Shown: piece after piece, positions 56,340 to 64,000 of the stretch
How positions within the stretch are numbered: position 1 is the first letter of the stretch
Layout: every line of letters starts with the position of its first letter
From: Vibrio sp. JC009
Lineage (GTDB): Bacteria > Pseudomonadota > Gammaproteobacteria > Enterobacterales > Vibrionaceae
Assembly (NCBI RefSeq): GCF_029016485.1
Contig: NZ_CP092106.1
Span: forward strand, 2,976,001-3,040,000
DNA length: 64,000 nucleotides
Direction: 5' to 3'
Position numbers and translations under genes: made by a program
The notes under the pieces: generated by a model
What the model saw: only the letters and a program-made list of their open reading frames with translations
What the model was told of the DNA's origin: nothing
Database searches by the model: none

Positions 56340-57314
56340 CTACGCTCTCGGAAACGAAAACGCCGTCACTTCATCAATATGCTCACAGCCAAGCGCCAGC
56401 ATTACCAGCCTGTCTACACCAAGCGCGACACCGGCACATGCCGGCAGTCCTTCTCTCAGTGCATCAATCAGGTTGTGATCTATAGGCTGCATCTCCAGCC
56501 CCATCACTTTACGCTGCTGATTATCTTCCACAAACCTTTCCAGTTGCTCATTCGGGTCATCAAGTTCATGGAAACCGTTCGCCAGCTCTATACCCTTAAA
56601 GTAAACCTCAAAACGGTCAGCGACTCTTGGATCATCCCTGTTGATTTTGGCAAGTGCCGCCTGAGAAGCCGGGAAGTCGTAGACAAAAGCCGGTGTCTGC
56701 TGGCCGATATGCGGCTCGACACCAACACTAAACAGAAGCTGAAGCAGAGTGTCTCTGTCTTCCTCTTTCTCCGCGATATCCTGCAGGCCGAGCTCAGCAG
56801 CCGCTTTTTTTAGCTCTTCCATAGAGGCTTCCAGCGGGCATACCTCAAGCACACTGAGAAAAGCCTGCTGATAAGTCGTTCGCACTGCCTTGCCGCACTT
56901 TAAAACTAACTGAAGCAGCTCATCCATCTCATCCATAAGATCATGATGATCAAAGCCGATCCTGTACCACTCAAGCATGGTAAATTCAGGGTTGTGGTAA
57001 CGGCCATTCTCTTCGTTGCGGAAAGACTTGCAGATCTGATAGATGGATCCGCTGCCAGCGGCTAAAAGCCGTTTCATATGAAATTCGGGACTGGTCATCA
57101 GGTATAGCTTCTGACCTTCCGCATAGCCCGGGCCGACAAAGTCCGTTTTAAAAGTATGCAGGTGGATATCCGTGACCGTGGCATGACTCATGGCCGGCGT
57201 GTCCACTTCCAGCACTTCTTTCCGGGCAAAAAACTGCCTGATCTCAGCAATAAGATTTGCACGTTTTTTTAGTTGCGAAATGGTTGCATTGGGTTGCCAG
57301 TCTTGATTGTTCAT
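56340..57314 (-). CDS. epmA: EF-P--(R)-beta-lysine ligase EpmA
   Basis: Truncated class-II lysyl-tRNA-synthetase paralogue (GenX/PoxA) that attaches beta-lysine to Lys34 of EF-P. 324 residues with motif 2 ([20 protein letters not shown]) and motif 3 ([15 protein letters not shown]), and no anticodon-binding domain. Divergent from frdABCD, as in E. coli. Its substrate gene efp and the partner epmB lie 5-7 kb away. Confidence 0.95.
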   Translation of the reverse strand: MNNQDWQPNATISQLKKRANLIAEIRQFFARKEVLEVDTPAMSHATVTDIHLHTFKTDFVGPGYAEGQKLYLMTSPEFHMKRLLAAGSGSIYQICKSFRNEENGRYHNPEFTMLEWYRIGFDHHDLMDEMDELLQLVLKCGKAVRTTYQQAFLSVLEVCPLEASMEELKKAAAELGLQDIAEKEEDRDTLLQLLFSVGVEPHIGQQTPAFVYDFPASQAALAKINRDDPRVADRFEVYFKGIELANGFHELDDPNEQLERFVEDNQQRKVMGLEMQPIDHNLIDALREGLPACAGVALGVDRLVMLALGCEHIDEVTAFSFPRA

Positions 57315-57369
57315 ATTTATATAAGTATTTGGTGATATTAAACAAATTGTAACTCAAAAACGCTCTTGG

Positions 57370-57385
57370 AGTGACATTTATCACA
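57370..57385 (+). promoter_or_regulatory. Candidate CRP site upstream of frdA
   Basis: AGTGACATTTATCACA fits TGTGA-N6-TCACA with one mismatch. It lies 187 bp before the frdA start and near the divergent epmA start. No convincing FNR site (TTGAT-N4-ATCAA) was found. Confidence 0.5.
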
Positions 57386-57571
57386 CTACATAATTTTTTA
57401 CTCTTTTACCGACATTTCTATAACAAAAAAACTAGTAGCATCAATGTTTTCCTGACATTGCTCACTTACACTGACTTCAGGGAAATCATTAATAATTACA
57501 ATCTGCGCAAATAAACCGGGATGAAGCCTGTTTCATCCCGGTTATTTTGCAAAACATACTGGAGGATAACT

Positions 57572-59383
57572 GTGCAAACAATAACCACAGATATCGCAGT
57601 CATCGGCGCCGGCGGCGCTGGTCTTCGTACTGCAATAGCAGCAGCTGAAGCTAACCCGGATTTAGAGATTGCTCTTATCTCAAAAGTCTACCCGATGCGT
57701 TCACACACAGTGGCCGCAGAAGGCGGGTCAGCCGCAGTCATCAAAGATGAAGACAGCCTGGACAACCACTTTAATGACACCGTTGGCGGTGGTGACTGGC
57801 TTTGTGAACAAAATGTCGTTGAATACTTCGTTGAAAACGCCACCCGCGAAATGATCCAGATGGAGCAATGGGGTTGTCCGTGGAGCCGTAAAGATAATGG
57901 CGAAGTTAACGTACGACGCTTTGGCGGAATGAAAGTTGAGCGCACCTGGTTTGCCGCGGATAAAACCGGCTTCCATATGCTGCACACCCTGTTCCAGACT
58001 TCTATCAAGTATGAACAAATCAAACGATTCGATGAATACTTCGTGGTTGACCTGCTGGTTGATGACGGAGAAGTTCAGGGCTTGGTTGCCATTCATATGT
58101 CCGAAGGTGAGCTTGTTACTATCAAAGCAAAATCTGTTGTACTGGCAACCGGTGGCGCAGGTCGTGTTTACAACACCAACACCAACGGCGGCATTGTAAC
58201 CGGTGACGGTATGGCGCTGGCTTATCGTCACGGCGTACCACTGCGTGATATGGAGTTTGTTCAGTATCACCCGACCGGACTGCCGGGAACCGGAATCCTG
58301 ATGACAGAAGGTTGTCGTGGTGAGGGCGGTATCATTGTCAATAAAGACGGTTATCGCTACCTTCAGGATTATGGCATGGGACCGGAAACTCCGGTTGGTC
58401 AGCCAAAGAACAAATATATGGAACTGGGGCCTCGTGACAAGGTTTCTCAGGCCTTCTGGCATGAACAGCAGAAAGGCAACACCATCAAGCACCCGCTTGG
58501 TGATGTAGTGCATCTGGATCTGACTCACCTTGGTGAGGAGTATCTTCAGGAGCGTCTGCCGTTTATCTGCGAACTGTCAAAAGCTTACGTTAACGTCGAC
58601 CCGGCGAAAGAGCCTATCCCAATCAGACCAACTGTTCACTACACCATGGGCGGTATTGAGTGTGATCCTAGCTGTGAGACTAAGATTAAAGGTCTGTTTG
58701 CTGTGGGCGAATGTGCTTCTTCCGGTCTTCATGGTGCTAACCGTCTGGGCTCAAACTCACTGGCTGAGTTTGTGGTGTTCGGACGCGTTGCCGGTGAAAG
58801 CGCAGTAAAACGCGCAGAAGAGTTTACCGACTGGAATGATGAGGCAATTGACGCTCAGGTTCAGGCCGTGGAAGAGCGAATCAATGCCCTGCTGAATCAG
58901 GAAGGCGATGAAAACTGGTCCACTATCCGTACGGAAATGGGCTCAACCATGGAGTCCGGCTGTGGTATCTACCGCCGTCAGGATCTGCTGGAAGAGACCA
59001 TCGGCAAGCTGGCTGAACTGAAAGAGCGCTACAAGAAGATCAGTATTAAAGATAAAGGCAAAGTCTTTAACACAGATTTACTTTACGCCATTGAGGTTGG
59101 TTATGGCCTTGAAGTGGCGGAAGCGATGGCACATTCAGCGATCCTTCGCCGCGAGTCCCGTGGTGCCCACCAGCGTCTGGATGAAGGTTGCCAGGAACGT
59201 GATGACGTTAACTTCCTGAAACACTCACTTGCTTTCTACAAGGAAGACGCTGCTCCGGATATCGATTACAGCGATGTAATCATCACCAAGTCTCAACCAA
59301 AAGCTCGCCTGTATGGTGCAGCCGCTGAAGAAGCTGCTGCAAAAGAAGCAGAGGAAGCTAAGGCAGCAGAGGAGCAGGCATAA
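57572..59383 (+). CDS. frdA: Fumarate reductase flavoprotein subunit FrdA
   Basis: Catalytic subunit reducing fumarate to succinate in anaerobic respiration. About 603 residues. FAD motif [19 protein letters not shown] at the start, the covalent-FAD histidine in [10 protein letters not shown] (about 45), the active-site region [20 protein letters not shown] and [13 protein letters not shown]. Start is GTG with GGAGGA 5 bp upstream; the frame runs 51 bp further. An Ala/Glu-rich tail ends the protein. frdB starts in the stop codon (TAATG). Confidence 0.96.
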   Translation: MQTITTDIAVIGAGGAGLRTAIAAAEANPDLEIALISKVYPMRSHTVAAEGGSAAVIKDEDSLDNHFNDTVGGGDWLCEQNVVEYFVENATREMIQMEQWGCPWSRKDNGEVNVRRFGGMKVERTWFAADKTGFHMLHTLFQTSIKYEQIKRFDEYFVVDLLVDDGEVQGLVAIHMSEGELVTIKAKSVVLATGGAGRVYNTNTNGGIVTGDGMALAYRHGVPLRDMEFVQYHPTGLPGTGILMTEGCRGEGGIIVNKDGYRYLQDYGMGPETPVGQPKNKYMELGPRDKVSQAFWHEQQKGNTIKHPLGDVVHLDLTHLGEEYLQERLPFICELSKAYVNVDPAKEPIPIRPTVHYTMGGIECDPSCETKIKGLFAVGECASSGLHGANRLGSNSLAEFVVFGRVAGESAVKRAEEFTDWNDEAIDAQVQAVEERINALLNQEGDENWSTIRTEMGSTMESGCGIYRRQDLLEETIGKLAELKERYKKISIKDKGKVFNTDLLYAIEVGYGLEVAEAMAHSAILRRESRGAHQRLDEGCQERDDVNFLKHSLAFYKEDAAPDIDYSDVIITKSQPKARLYGAAAEEAAAKEAEEAKAAEEQA

Positions 59384-60120
59384 TGACAACACGAGTTCAA
59401 AAAATCGATATTCTGCGTTATGACCCTGAAAAGGATGCGCAGCCATACAAACAGACATTTGAAGTACCTTTCGATGAAACCATGTCTGTGCTTGATGCTC
59501 TGGTTTACATCAAGGACAACTTAGATAAAAACCTGTCGTTCCGCTGGTCCTGCCGTATGGCAATCTGTGGCTCCTGCGGCATGATGGTGAACAACTATCC
59601 GAAGCTGGCCTGTAAGACCTTCCTACGCGATTACCCGGACGGCATCTTAATCGAGCCTCTGGCAAACTTCCCTATCGAAAAAGACCTGATTGTGGATATG
59701 ACGCCGTTTATCGAACGTCTTGAAGCACTTAAGCCTTACATTCTGGGGAATGACCGCACACCTGAAGATGGCCCGAATAACCAGACTCCGGAGCAAATGG
59801 CGAAATACAAGCAGTTTGCTGCCTGTATTAACTGTGGCCTCTGTTATGCAGCCTGTCCTCAGTTCGGTCTGAACCCTGAGTTCTTAGGCCCTGCAGCCAT
59901 TACCCTTGCTCACCGCTATAACCTGGACAGCCGTGACAACGGTCAGGATGAGCGTATGAAGCTGCTTAACGGCGAGAACGGCGTCTGGGGCTGTACCTTT
60001 GTCGGTTTCTGCTCTGAAGTCTGTCCTAAGAACGTTGACCCGGCTGCCGCTGTTAACCAGGGTAAACTTGAGTCTTCAAAAGACTTTGTGATCGCCATGA
60101 TAAAACCACAGGAGGCTTAA
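59383..60120 (+). CDS. frdB: Fumarate reductase iron-sulfur subunit FrdB
   Basis: Carries electrons from menaquinol to FrdA. 245 residues. The 2Fe-2S cluster is held by [11 protein letters not shown] and a later Cys in KLACKTF. The 4Fe-4S and 3Fe-4S clusters are held by [12 protein letters not shown] and [17 protein letters not shown]. It overlaps frdA by one base and is followed by frdC after 2 bp. Confidence 0.97.
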   Translation: MTTRVQKIDILRYDPEKDAQPYKQTFEVPFDETMSVLDALVYIKDNLDKNLSFRWSCRMAICGSCGMMVNNYPKLACKTFLRDYPDGILIEPLANFPIEKDLIVDMTPFIERLEALKPYILGNDRTPEDGPNNQTPEQMAKYKQFAACINCGLCYAACPQFGLNPEFLGPAAITLAHRYNLDSRDNGQDERMKLLNGENGVWGCTFVGFCSEVCPKNVDPAAAVNQGKLESSKDFVIAMIKPQEA

Positions 60121-60122
60121 GG

Positions 60123-60506
60123 ATGAGTAACCGTAAACCTTATGTTCGTGAAATGAAGGCGACATGGTGGCAGAAGAGTCAGTTCTATCGTCTTTACATG
60201 TTGCGTGAGGCAACTGTATTGCCTCTTATCTTCTTTACCCTGTTTCTGACCTTTGGTCTGGGTAGCTTAGTTAAGGGACCAGAAGCCTGGAGTGCATGGC
60301 TGGAGTTTATGGCCAACCCGCTTGTTGTTGCGATCAATATCGTTGCCCTTGCCGGAAGCCTTTTCCACGCACAAACCTTTTTCAGCATGATGCCTCAGGT
60401 AATGCCAATTCGCCTGCAGGGTAAACTTGTTGATAAGAAAACCATCGTTCTGGCTCAGTGGGGCGCTGTTGCGGCTATCTCACTGATCGTTCTCATCATC
60501 GTATAA
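60123..60506 (+). CDS. frdC: Fumarate reductase membrane subunit FrdC
   Basis: 127-residue membrane anchor with three helices (about 30-50, 65-88, 105-126) and the N-terminal [20 protein letters not shown] typical of FrdC. It binds quinone together with FrdD. Confidence 0.95.
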   Translation: MSNRKPYVREMKATWWQKSQFYRLYMLREATVLPLIFFTLFLTFGLGSLVKGPEAWSAWLEFMANPLVVAINIVALAGSLFHAQTFFSMMPQVMPIRLQGKLVDKKTIVLAQWGAVAAISLIVLIIV

Positions 60507-60516
60507 GGAGCTTATT

Positions 60517-60879
60517 GTGGTTGATAAAAATCCAAAACGTTCAGACGAACCTGTATGGTGGGGACTATTCGGTGCCGGCGGTACTTGGTTTGCAATGATT
60601 ACTCCGGTAACCGTTCTGGTACTGGGGATTCTGGCTCCGCTGGGAATCATTGATGCAGAGGCCATGAGCTATGAACGCGTAGCAGACTTTGCCACCAGCT
60701 TTATCGGTGCGCTGTTTATCATTGGTACCTTAGCGCTGCCTATGTGGCATGCAATGCACCGTGTTCATCACGGTATGCATGACCTTAAGCTGCATGTCGG
60801 CCCTGTGGGTAAAATCGCCTGTTACTTTATTGCCGGTTTTATCTCTCTGCTGTCAGTGGTGTTTATCTTTATGATTTAA
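60517..60879 (+). CDS. frdD: Fumarate reductase membrane subunit FrdD
   Basis: 120-residue anchor with three helices. The start [20 protein letters not shown] and [20 protein letters not shown] are FrdD hallmarks. Begins with GTG after AAGGAG. A TTAAGTCAGC/GCTGACTTAA hairpin (60876-60905) overlaps the stop codon but lacks a T-tract. Confidence 0.95.
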   Translation: MVDKNPKRSDEPVWWGLFGAGGTWFAMITPVTVLVLGILAPLGIIDAEAMSYERVADFATSFIGALFIIGTLALPMWHAMHRVHHGMHDLKLHVGPVGKIACYFIAGFISLLSVVFIFMI

Positions 60880-60927
60880 GTCAGCCTGAGTCGCTGCTGA
60901 CTTAAAGCTAATGATAAGCTGAATGAT

Positions 60928-61020
60928 GTCATCCCCGCGAAAGCGGGGATCTACTTTCAGCGCGCTGTAAAGTCACATAAACCAAACAACTCTACTGCTT
61001 GCTGAAAGTAGATTCCTGCC
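60928..61020. repeat. REP-like palindromic element upstream of hcp
   Basis: GTCATCCCCGCGAAAGCGGG forms a compact hairpin and continues as GATCTACTTTCAGC, which is answered by GCTGAAAGTAGATTCCTGCC at 61001-61020. The GTCATCCCCGCG core resembles widespread bacterial REP sequences. Confidence 0.7.
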
Positions 61021-61101
61021 AGCACTTTGCAATAACTTGCTCCTCACAAGTAAGCTTTTGCTTGCCCATCCTCAACTCGCTGATTTTAAACAATTCTTTA
61101 T

Positions 61102-61118
61102 TTGGCTTACTCATTGCT
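61102..61118 (+). promoter_or_regulatory. Sigma-54 promoter of hcp
   Basis: TTGGCTTACTCATTGCT has GG (61104-61105) and GC (61116-61117) exactly 10 bp apart, with TTGGC and TTGCT boxes. It lies about 60 bp before the hcp start. V. cholerae hcp genes use RpoN with the activator VasH. Confidence 0.82.
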
Positions 61119-61178
61119 TTTCACTTTCTGAAGATTAACTGTCGCAATAAATGCGATCCACTAAAGAAGGAAACGACA

Positions 61179-61697
61179 ATGCCAACTCCATGCTATATCT
61201 CCATCGAAGGAGAAACCCAGGGATTAATTACGGCCGGAGCCTGCACCGCTGACTCTATTGGTGACTCCTATGTTGAAGGTCATGAAGATGAAATGCTGGT
61301 ACAGCAGTTTGACCACACAGTCACAGTGCCAACCGACCCGCAGTCAGGACAGCCATCCGGCCAGCGCGTACATAAGCCTTTCATGTTCACTGTCTCTTTA
61401 AATAAAGCCGTGCCGCTGTTGTACAACGCACTTTCTTCAGGAGAGAAAATGAAGAAGGTAGAACTCAAATGGTACCGAACGTCCATTGAAGGCAAGCAGG
61501 AGAACTTCTTTACCACAGCTCTGGAAAGCGCCTCAATCGTAGACATCAAATGCGAAATGCCCCACTGCCAGGATCCGACCAACGCCGACTTTACCCAAAA
61601 CCTGACGGTGTCCATGTCCTACCGCAAAATCACCTGGGACCACGTAAACGCAGGCACCTCCGGCTCCGACGACTGGCGCAAACCAGTAGAAGCCTAA
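61179..61697 (+). CDS. hcp: Type VI secretion tube protein Hcp (orphan gene)
   Basis: Hexameric ring subunit of the T6SS inner tube, exported with the spike. The 172-residue product MPTPCYISIEGETQGLITAG ... HVNAGTSGSDDWRKPVEA is, from memory, nearly identical to V. cholerae Hcp. The ATG follows AAGAAGGAAA, and a TCGCA/TGCGA hairpin (61142-61156) lies in the 5' leader. No vgrG, effector, immunity or structural T6SS gene is adjacent; the neighbours are frdD and efp. A sigma-54 promoter and a terminator make it a self-contained unit. Confidence 0.96.
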   Translation: MPTPCYISIEGETQGLITAGACTADSIGDSYVEGHEDEMLVQQFDHTVTVPTDPQSGQPSGQRVHKPFMFTVSLNKAVPLLYNALSSGEKMKKVELKWYRTSIEGKQENFFTTALESASIVDIKCEMPHCQDPTNADFTQNLTVSMSYRKITWDHVNAGTSGSDDWRKPVEA

Positions 61698-61709
61698 ATT
61701 TATCTAATA

Positions 61710-61743
61710 AAAAAGGGCTGGTGCAAACACACCAACCCTTTTC
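61710..61743 (+). terminator. hcp terminator
   Basis: AAAAGGGCTGGTG and CACCAACCCTTTT form a stem with one C/A mismatch around a 6-nt loop, with A and T tracts on both sides; it may also act for efp. Confidence 0.8.
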
Positions 61744-61752
61744 AAAATAAGT

Positions 61753-61790
61753 TCCCAGGCCCTGTAGGACGAAGTCCGTCCCCATAGCCC
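61753..61790. repeat. Dispersed hairpin element, right-half remnant (copy I)
   Basis: CCCAGGCCCTGTAGGACGAA then GTCCGTCCCCATAGCCC: hairpin GGAC-GAA-GTCC and the CCCCATAGCCC end. It mixes the GGCCCTG-type left end with the ATAGCCC-type right end. Between convergent hcp and efp. Confidence 0.75.
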
Positions 61791-61805
61791 GCAACCTATA
61801 TTCTA

Positions 61806-62372
61806 TTACTTAACACGACCTACATATTCAGCAGAACGTGTATCAACCTTAACAACTTCACCAATCTGAATGAACAGAGGAACGCGAACTACAGCGCCAG
61901 TTGAAAGTGTTGCAGGCTTACCACCAGTACCCTGAGTATCGCCTTTCAGGCCTGGGTCTGTTTCAGTTACTTCAAGCTCAACAAAGTTAGGCGGAGTCAC
62001 TGTAATTGGGTTGCCGTTCCACAGAGTGATCATACAAGTATTGTTTTCTACCAGCCACTTAGCGTTGTCACCAACCGCTTTTGCATCCGCCGCAATTTGT
62101 TCGAATGTTTCTGCGTTCATAAAGTGGTAGAATTCGCCGTCTGAGTATAGATAATCTAGATCGATATCCATTACGTCTGCAACTTCACAGGTTTCGCCAG
62201 ACTTGAATGTTTTCTCTAGCACCTTACCAGAAAGTAGTTTACGAATTTTCACGCGGTTGAACGCCTGACCTTTACCCGGCTTAACGTATTCGTTTTCAAG
62301 AATTACGCAAGGCTCGTTATCAAGCATTAGTTTCAGGCCGCCTTTGAATTCATTAGTGCTAACTGTAGCCAT
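61806..62372 (-). CDS. efp: Elongation factor P
   Basis: Relieves ribosome stalling at polyproline stretches. 188 residues: a KOW-like domain I with the modified loop [11 protein letters not shown] (Lys34, the beta-lysylation target), then two OB domains. EpmA and EpmB are both in the window, so the lysine-modification route applies. It is divergent from epmB. Confidence 0.97.
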   Translation of the reverse strand: MATVSTNEFKGGLKLMLDNEPCVILENEYVKPGKGQAFNRVKIRKLLSGKVLEKTFKSGETCEVADVMDIDLDYLYSDGEFYHFMNAETFEQIAADAKAVGDNAKWLVENNTCMITLWNGNPITVTPPNFVELEVTETDPGLKGDTQGTGGKPATLSTGAVVRVPLFIQIGEVVKVDTRSAEYVGRVK

Positions 62373-62406
62373 TGTTTCCTCTTATCGTATTTTCGAGTCA
62401 AATTTA

Positions 62407-63432
62407 ATGCCGCATATAATAACCCGAAAATCAGTCGCTGCCACGCAAAACTGGACCAACGAACTGACTAATGCGATCTCAGACCCTGAGAAATTGCTTC
62501 AACTGCTTAATATTCCTGAGTCAGACTGGCCTGAAAAGTACTCAGAAGCCAGAAAGCAATTTGCCCAGCGGGTACCATTAAGCTTTGTCGCCAGGATGGA
62601 AAAGGGAAATATTAAGGATCCTCTTCTTAAACAGGTGCTGCCAGTCTGCGAAGAACTGGAGCTTCATCCGGGCTACAGCGCCGATCCTTTGGAAGAACAG
62701 GATAACGATCAGCCGGGATTACTTCACAAGTATAAAAACCGGGCTCTACTGATCCTAAAAGGCGGCTGTGCAATCAACTGCCGTTACTGCTTCCGCAGGC
62801 ATTTTCCCTACAGCGATAACAAGGGTTCAAAAGCGGTCTGGCAGGAAAGCATCAACTACATTAAACAACATACTGAGCTTAACGAAGTGATTCTCTCCGG
62901 CGGCGATCCCCTGATGGCAAAAGATCAGGAGTTATCCTGGCTTTTTGAACAGATCAGTAAAATCGCGCATATCAAAAGACTGAGAATTCACACCCGCCTG
63001 CCTGTAGTGATCCCTTCCAGAATTACGGATGATCTCTGCCATCTAATCAGGAGCACCCGGCTTCAGGTGGTGGTGGTCTCACATATCAACCACACCAATG
63101 AGATCGATGACTCACTCAAAGCCTCCTTTGCAAAACTCAAATTCGCCGGTGCCCACCTGCTAAATCAGGGCGTACTGCTTAAAGGTGTTAACGACTCAGT
63201 TAAAGCTCAAGTCACTCTCAACGAATCCCTGTTCGATGCAGGAATCCAGCCCTACTACTTGCACGTACTGGACAAAGTTCAGGGCGCAGCGCATTTCTTT
63301 ATCGATGATGAAAGAGCGAAGGAGATTATGCGCGGAGTGATGAAGGAAACCTCGGGGTATTTGGTACCTAAGTTGACCAGGGAGGTTGGGGGGAAGCCTA
63401 GTAAGACTACGCTGGATTTAAATATAGAATAA
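62407..63432 (+). CDS. epmB: EF-P lysine 2,3-aminomutase EpmB
   Basis: Radical-SAM, PLP-dependent enzyme that makes (R)-beta-lysine for EF-P. About 341 residues with the CxxxCxxC cluster motif GGCAINCRYCFRRHFPY (about 118-134), VILSGGDPLMAKD and RLRIHTRLPVVIPSRI. The start MPHIITRKSV is chosen; the frame extends 63 bp upstream across the efp start. A dispersed repeat begins 2 bp after the stop. Confidence 0.95.
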   Translation: MPHIITRKSVAATQNWTNELTNAISDPEKLLQLLNIPESDWPEKYSEARKQFAQRVPLSFVARMEKGNIKDPLLKQVLPVCEELELHPGYSADPLEEQDNDQPGLLHKYKNRALLILKGGCAINCRYCFRRHFPYSDNKGSKAVWQESINYIKQHTELNEVILSGGDPLMAKDQELSWLFEQISKIAHIKRLRIHTRLPVVIPSRITDDLCHLIRSTRLQVVVVSHINHTNEIDDSLKASFAKLKFAGAHLLNQGVLLKGVNDSVKAQVTLNESLFDAGIQPYYLHVLDKVQGAAHFFIDDERAKEIMRGVMKETSGYLVPKLTREVGGKPSKTTLDLNIE

Positions 63433-63433
63433 A

Positions 63434-63521
63434 GGCTATGGGGCTATGGGGCTATGGGGCTATGGGGCTATGGGGACGCTACCCTATAGCCCTATTACCC
63501 TCAAGGACGAAGTCCGTCCCC
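63434..63521. repeat. Dispersed hairpin/octamer element, copy J
   Basis: One partial and four full GGGGCTAT units (63434-63471), ACGCTACCCTATAGCCCTAT, TACCCTCAAGGACGAAGTCC and GTCCCC. It fills the gap between epmB and the converging last gene. Confidence 0.88.
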
Positions 63522-63528
63522 TTCACCA

Positions 63529-64000
63529 TTATCTATCCGTACTCTCAAATATCTTATCCGCCGAAGCCGCAACAAATCCCTGATACAAGTTCCCGTCCGC
63601 CATCGGATAACGTCTGGCGAACTCGTAAAATCCTCCGGGGATAAGCTGCTTACCGTCTGAGAATTGCACTTCAACTTTATCGGCCATGGTTGAAGACTGT
63701 TCCAGAAGCACGTCGGGTGAACCTTTTACTTCGCCGCCTGACTCGTTGATTCTGAAGCCTGCTTTGCGCAGATGATCGTTTACCTGCTTCACTTCATCGA
63801 AAGTATTCAGTTGGTTAACACTGACAGTGAAGTGGTTAGCACCATACCCATGGGCCGATAACCAGGCGGCGTACTCGCTCTCTTTTGACAGCGTGAGATA
63901 GTCTTCATAGCTGATATCCCACAGGCGGCCGCCATAGAGAAAATCATTCACCGCCAGTTTTGAACCGTCTGCCTGCGAAACTAAACGCTTAACTATGGCA
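63529..64000 (-). CDS. DUF1338 (2-oxoadipate dioxygenase/decarboxylase-like) protein, C-terminal part
   Basis: The frame is open to the window edge, giving the last 156 residues of a longer protein. AIVKRLVSQADGS, YGGRLWDISYEDY, EYAAWLSAHGYGANHFTVSV and GGFYEFARRYP resemble the DUF1338/HglS family of non-heme iron enzymes (vicinal-oxygen-chelate type), one of which decarboxylates 2-oxoadipate in lysine breakdown. The histidine in ANHFTVSVN is a candidate metal ligand. The N-terminal half lies beyond the window. Substrate unknown. Confidence 0.7.
   Translation of the reverse strand, partial: AIVKRLVSQADGSKLAVNDFLYGGRLWDISYEDYLTLSKESEYAAWLSAHGYGANHFTVSVNQLNTFDEVKQVNDHLRKAGFRINESGGEVKGSPDVLLEQSSTMADKVEVQFSDGKQLIPGGFYEFARRYPMADGNLYQGFVAASADKIFESTDR

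Noticed and set aside
57320..57570. FNR site upstream of frdA
   Set aside because: No TTGAT-N4-ATCAA match was found; only a CRP-like site is reported.
57728..58528. Long open frame (266 codons) antisense to frdA
   Set aside because: Shadow of a well-supported gene; composition mirrors the codons of frdA.

Overview
The window is chromosomal DNA from a gammaproteobacterium of the family Vibrionaceae, very probably a Vibrio species and the larger chromosome. The reasons are the order ssb-qstR-galU-uvrA-pglL-lysC-metH, a motX gene with Sel1-like repeats behind a consensus sigma-28 promoter, an Hcp nearly identical to the one I remember from V. cholerae, a 16S-tRNA(Glu-Lys-Ala-Val)-23S-5S-tRNA(Asp) operon, and the block psd-rsgA-orn-queG-tsaE-amiB-mutL-miaA-hfq-hflX-hflK-hflC. 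Most of the 50 coding regions are housekeeping genes. Organism and locus comparisons are from memory, not from a search.

Layout. 1-379 holds the N-terminal end of an integrase running off the window. 0.5-11 kb carries ssb, the competence/T6SS regulator qstR, galU, uvrA (with a LexA box), the O-oligosaccharyltransferase pglL, lysC behind a lysine riboswitch, a palindromic MITE-like repeat and a secreted trypsin-like protease. 11-16 kb has metH and metA with MetJ boxes. 16.3-22.6 kb is a complete rRNA operon on the minus strand, with an intervening sequence in 23S helix 25 and a dispersed repeat inserted between 23S and 5S. 22.9-33 kb carries a small unknown gene, an outer membrane protein, pspG (sigma-54), dusA, zur-cheX, pgi, yjbQ, alr-dnaB and rplI-rpsR-rpsF (no priB). 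33-48.5 kb is a long minus-strand run: rlmB, rnr, motX, purA, then hflCKX-hfq-miaA-mutL-amiB-tsaE, with yjeT on the opposite strand. 48.7-54.2 kb has queG, a gene-free segment at the position of E. coli datA with an inverted pair of perfect DnaA boxes, eight tRNA genes (5 Gly, 3 fMet), orn, rsgA and psd. 54.2-64 kb has a 263-bp MITE with Tn5/IS50-type ends, a dicarboxylate transporter, epmA, frdABCD, an orphan hcp with a sigma-54 promoter, efp, epmB and a partial DUF1338 gene.

Functional links. EF-P and two of its modification enzymes (EpmA, EpmB) lie within 7.1 kb. QstR, which in V. cholerae connects quorum sensing and competence to T6SS expression, shares the window with an orphan Hcp. UvrA, MutL, SSB and DnaB serve genome maintenance. 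Hfq, RNase R, Orn, RsgA, RlmB, MiaA, TsaE, DusA and QueG serve RNA metabolism.

The most unusual material lies between genes. A family of at least nine intergenic elements shares a short hairpin that covaries between copies (GGAC/GTCC versus GGGC/GCCC), inverted ends of the type GGGCTATGGGG/CCCCATAGCCC or GGCCCTGGG/CCCAGGGCC, and in several copies an expanded GGGGCTAT or GGGGTTAT octamer array. The Tn5-end MITE, the datA-position DnaA boxes, the 23S intervening sequence and the sigma-54-driven orphan hcp are the other strong leads.
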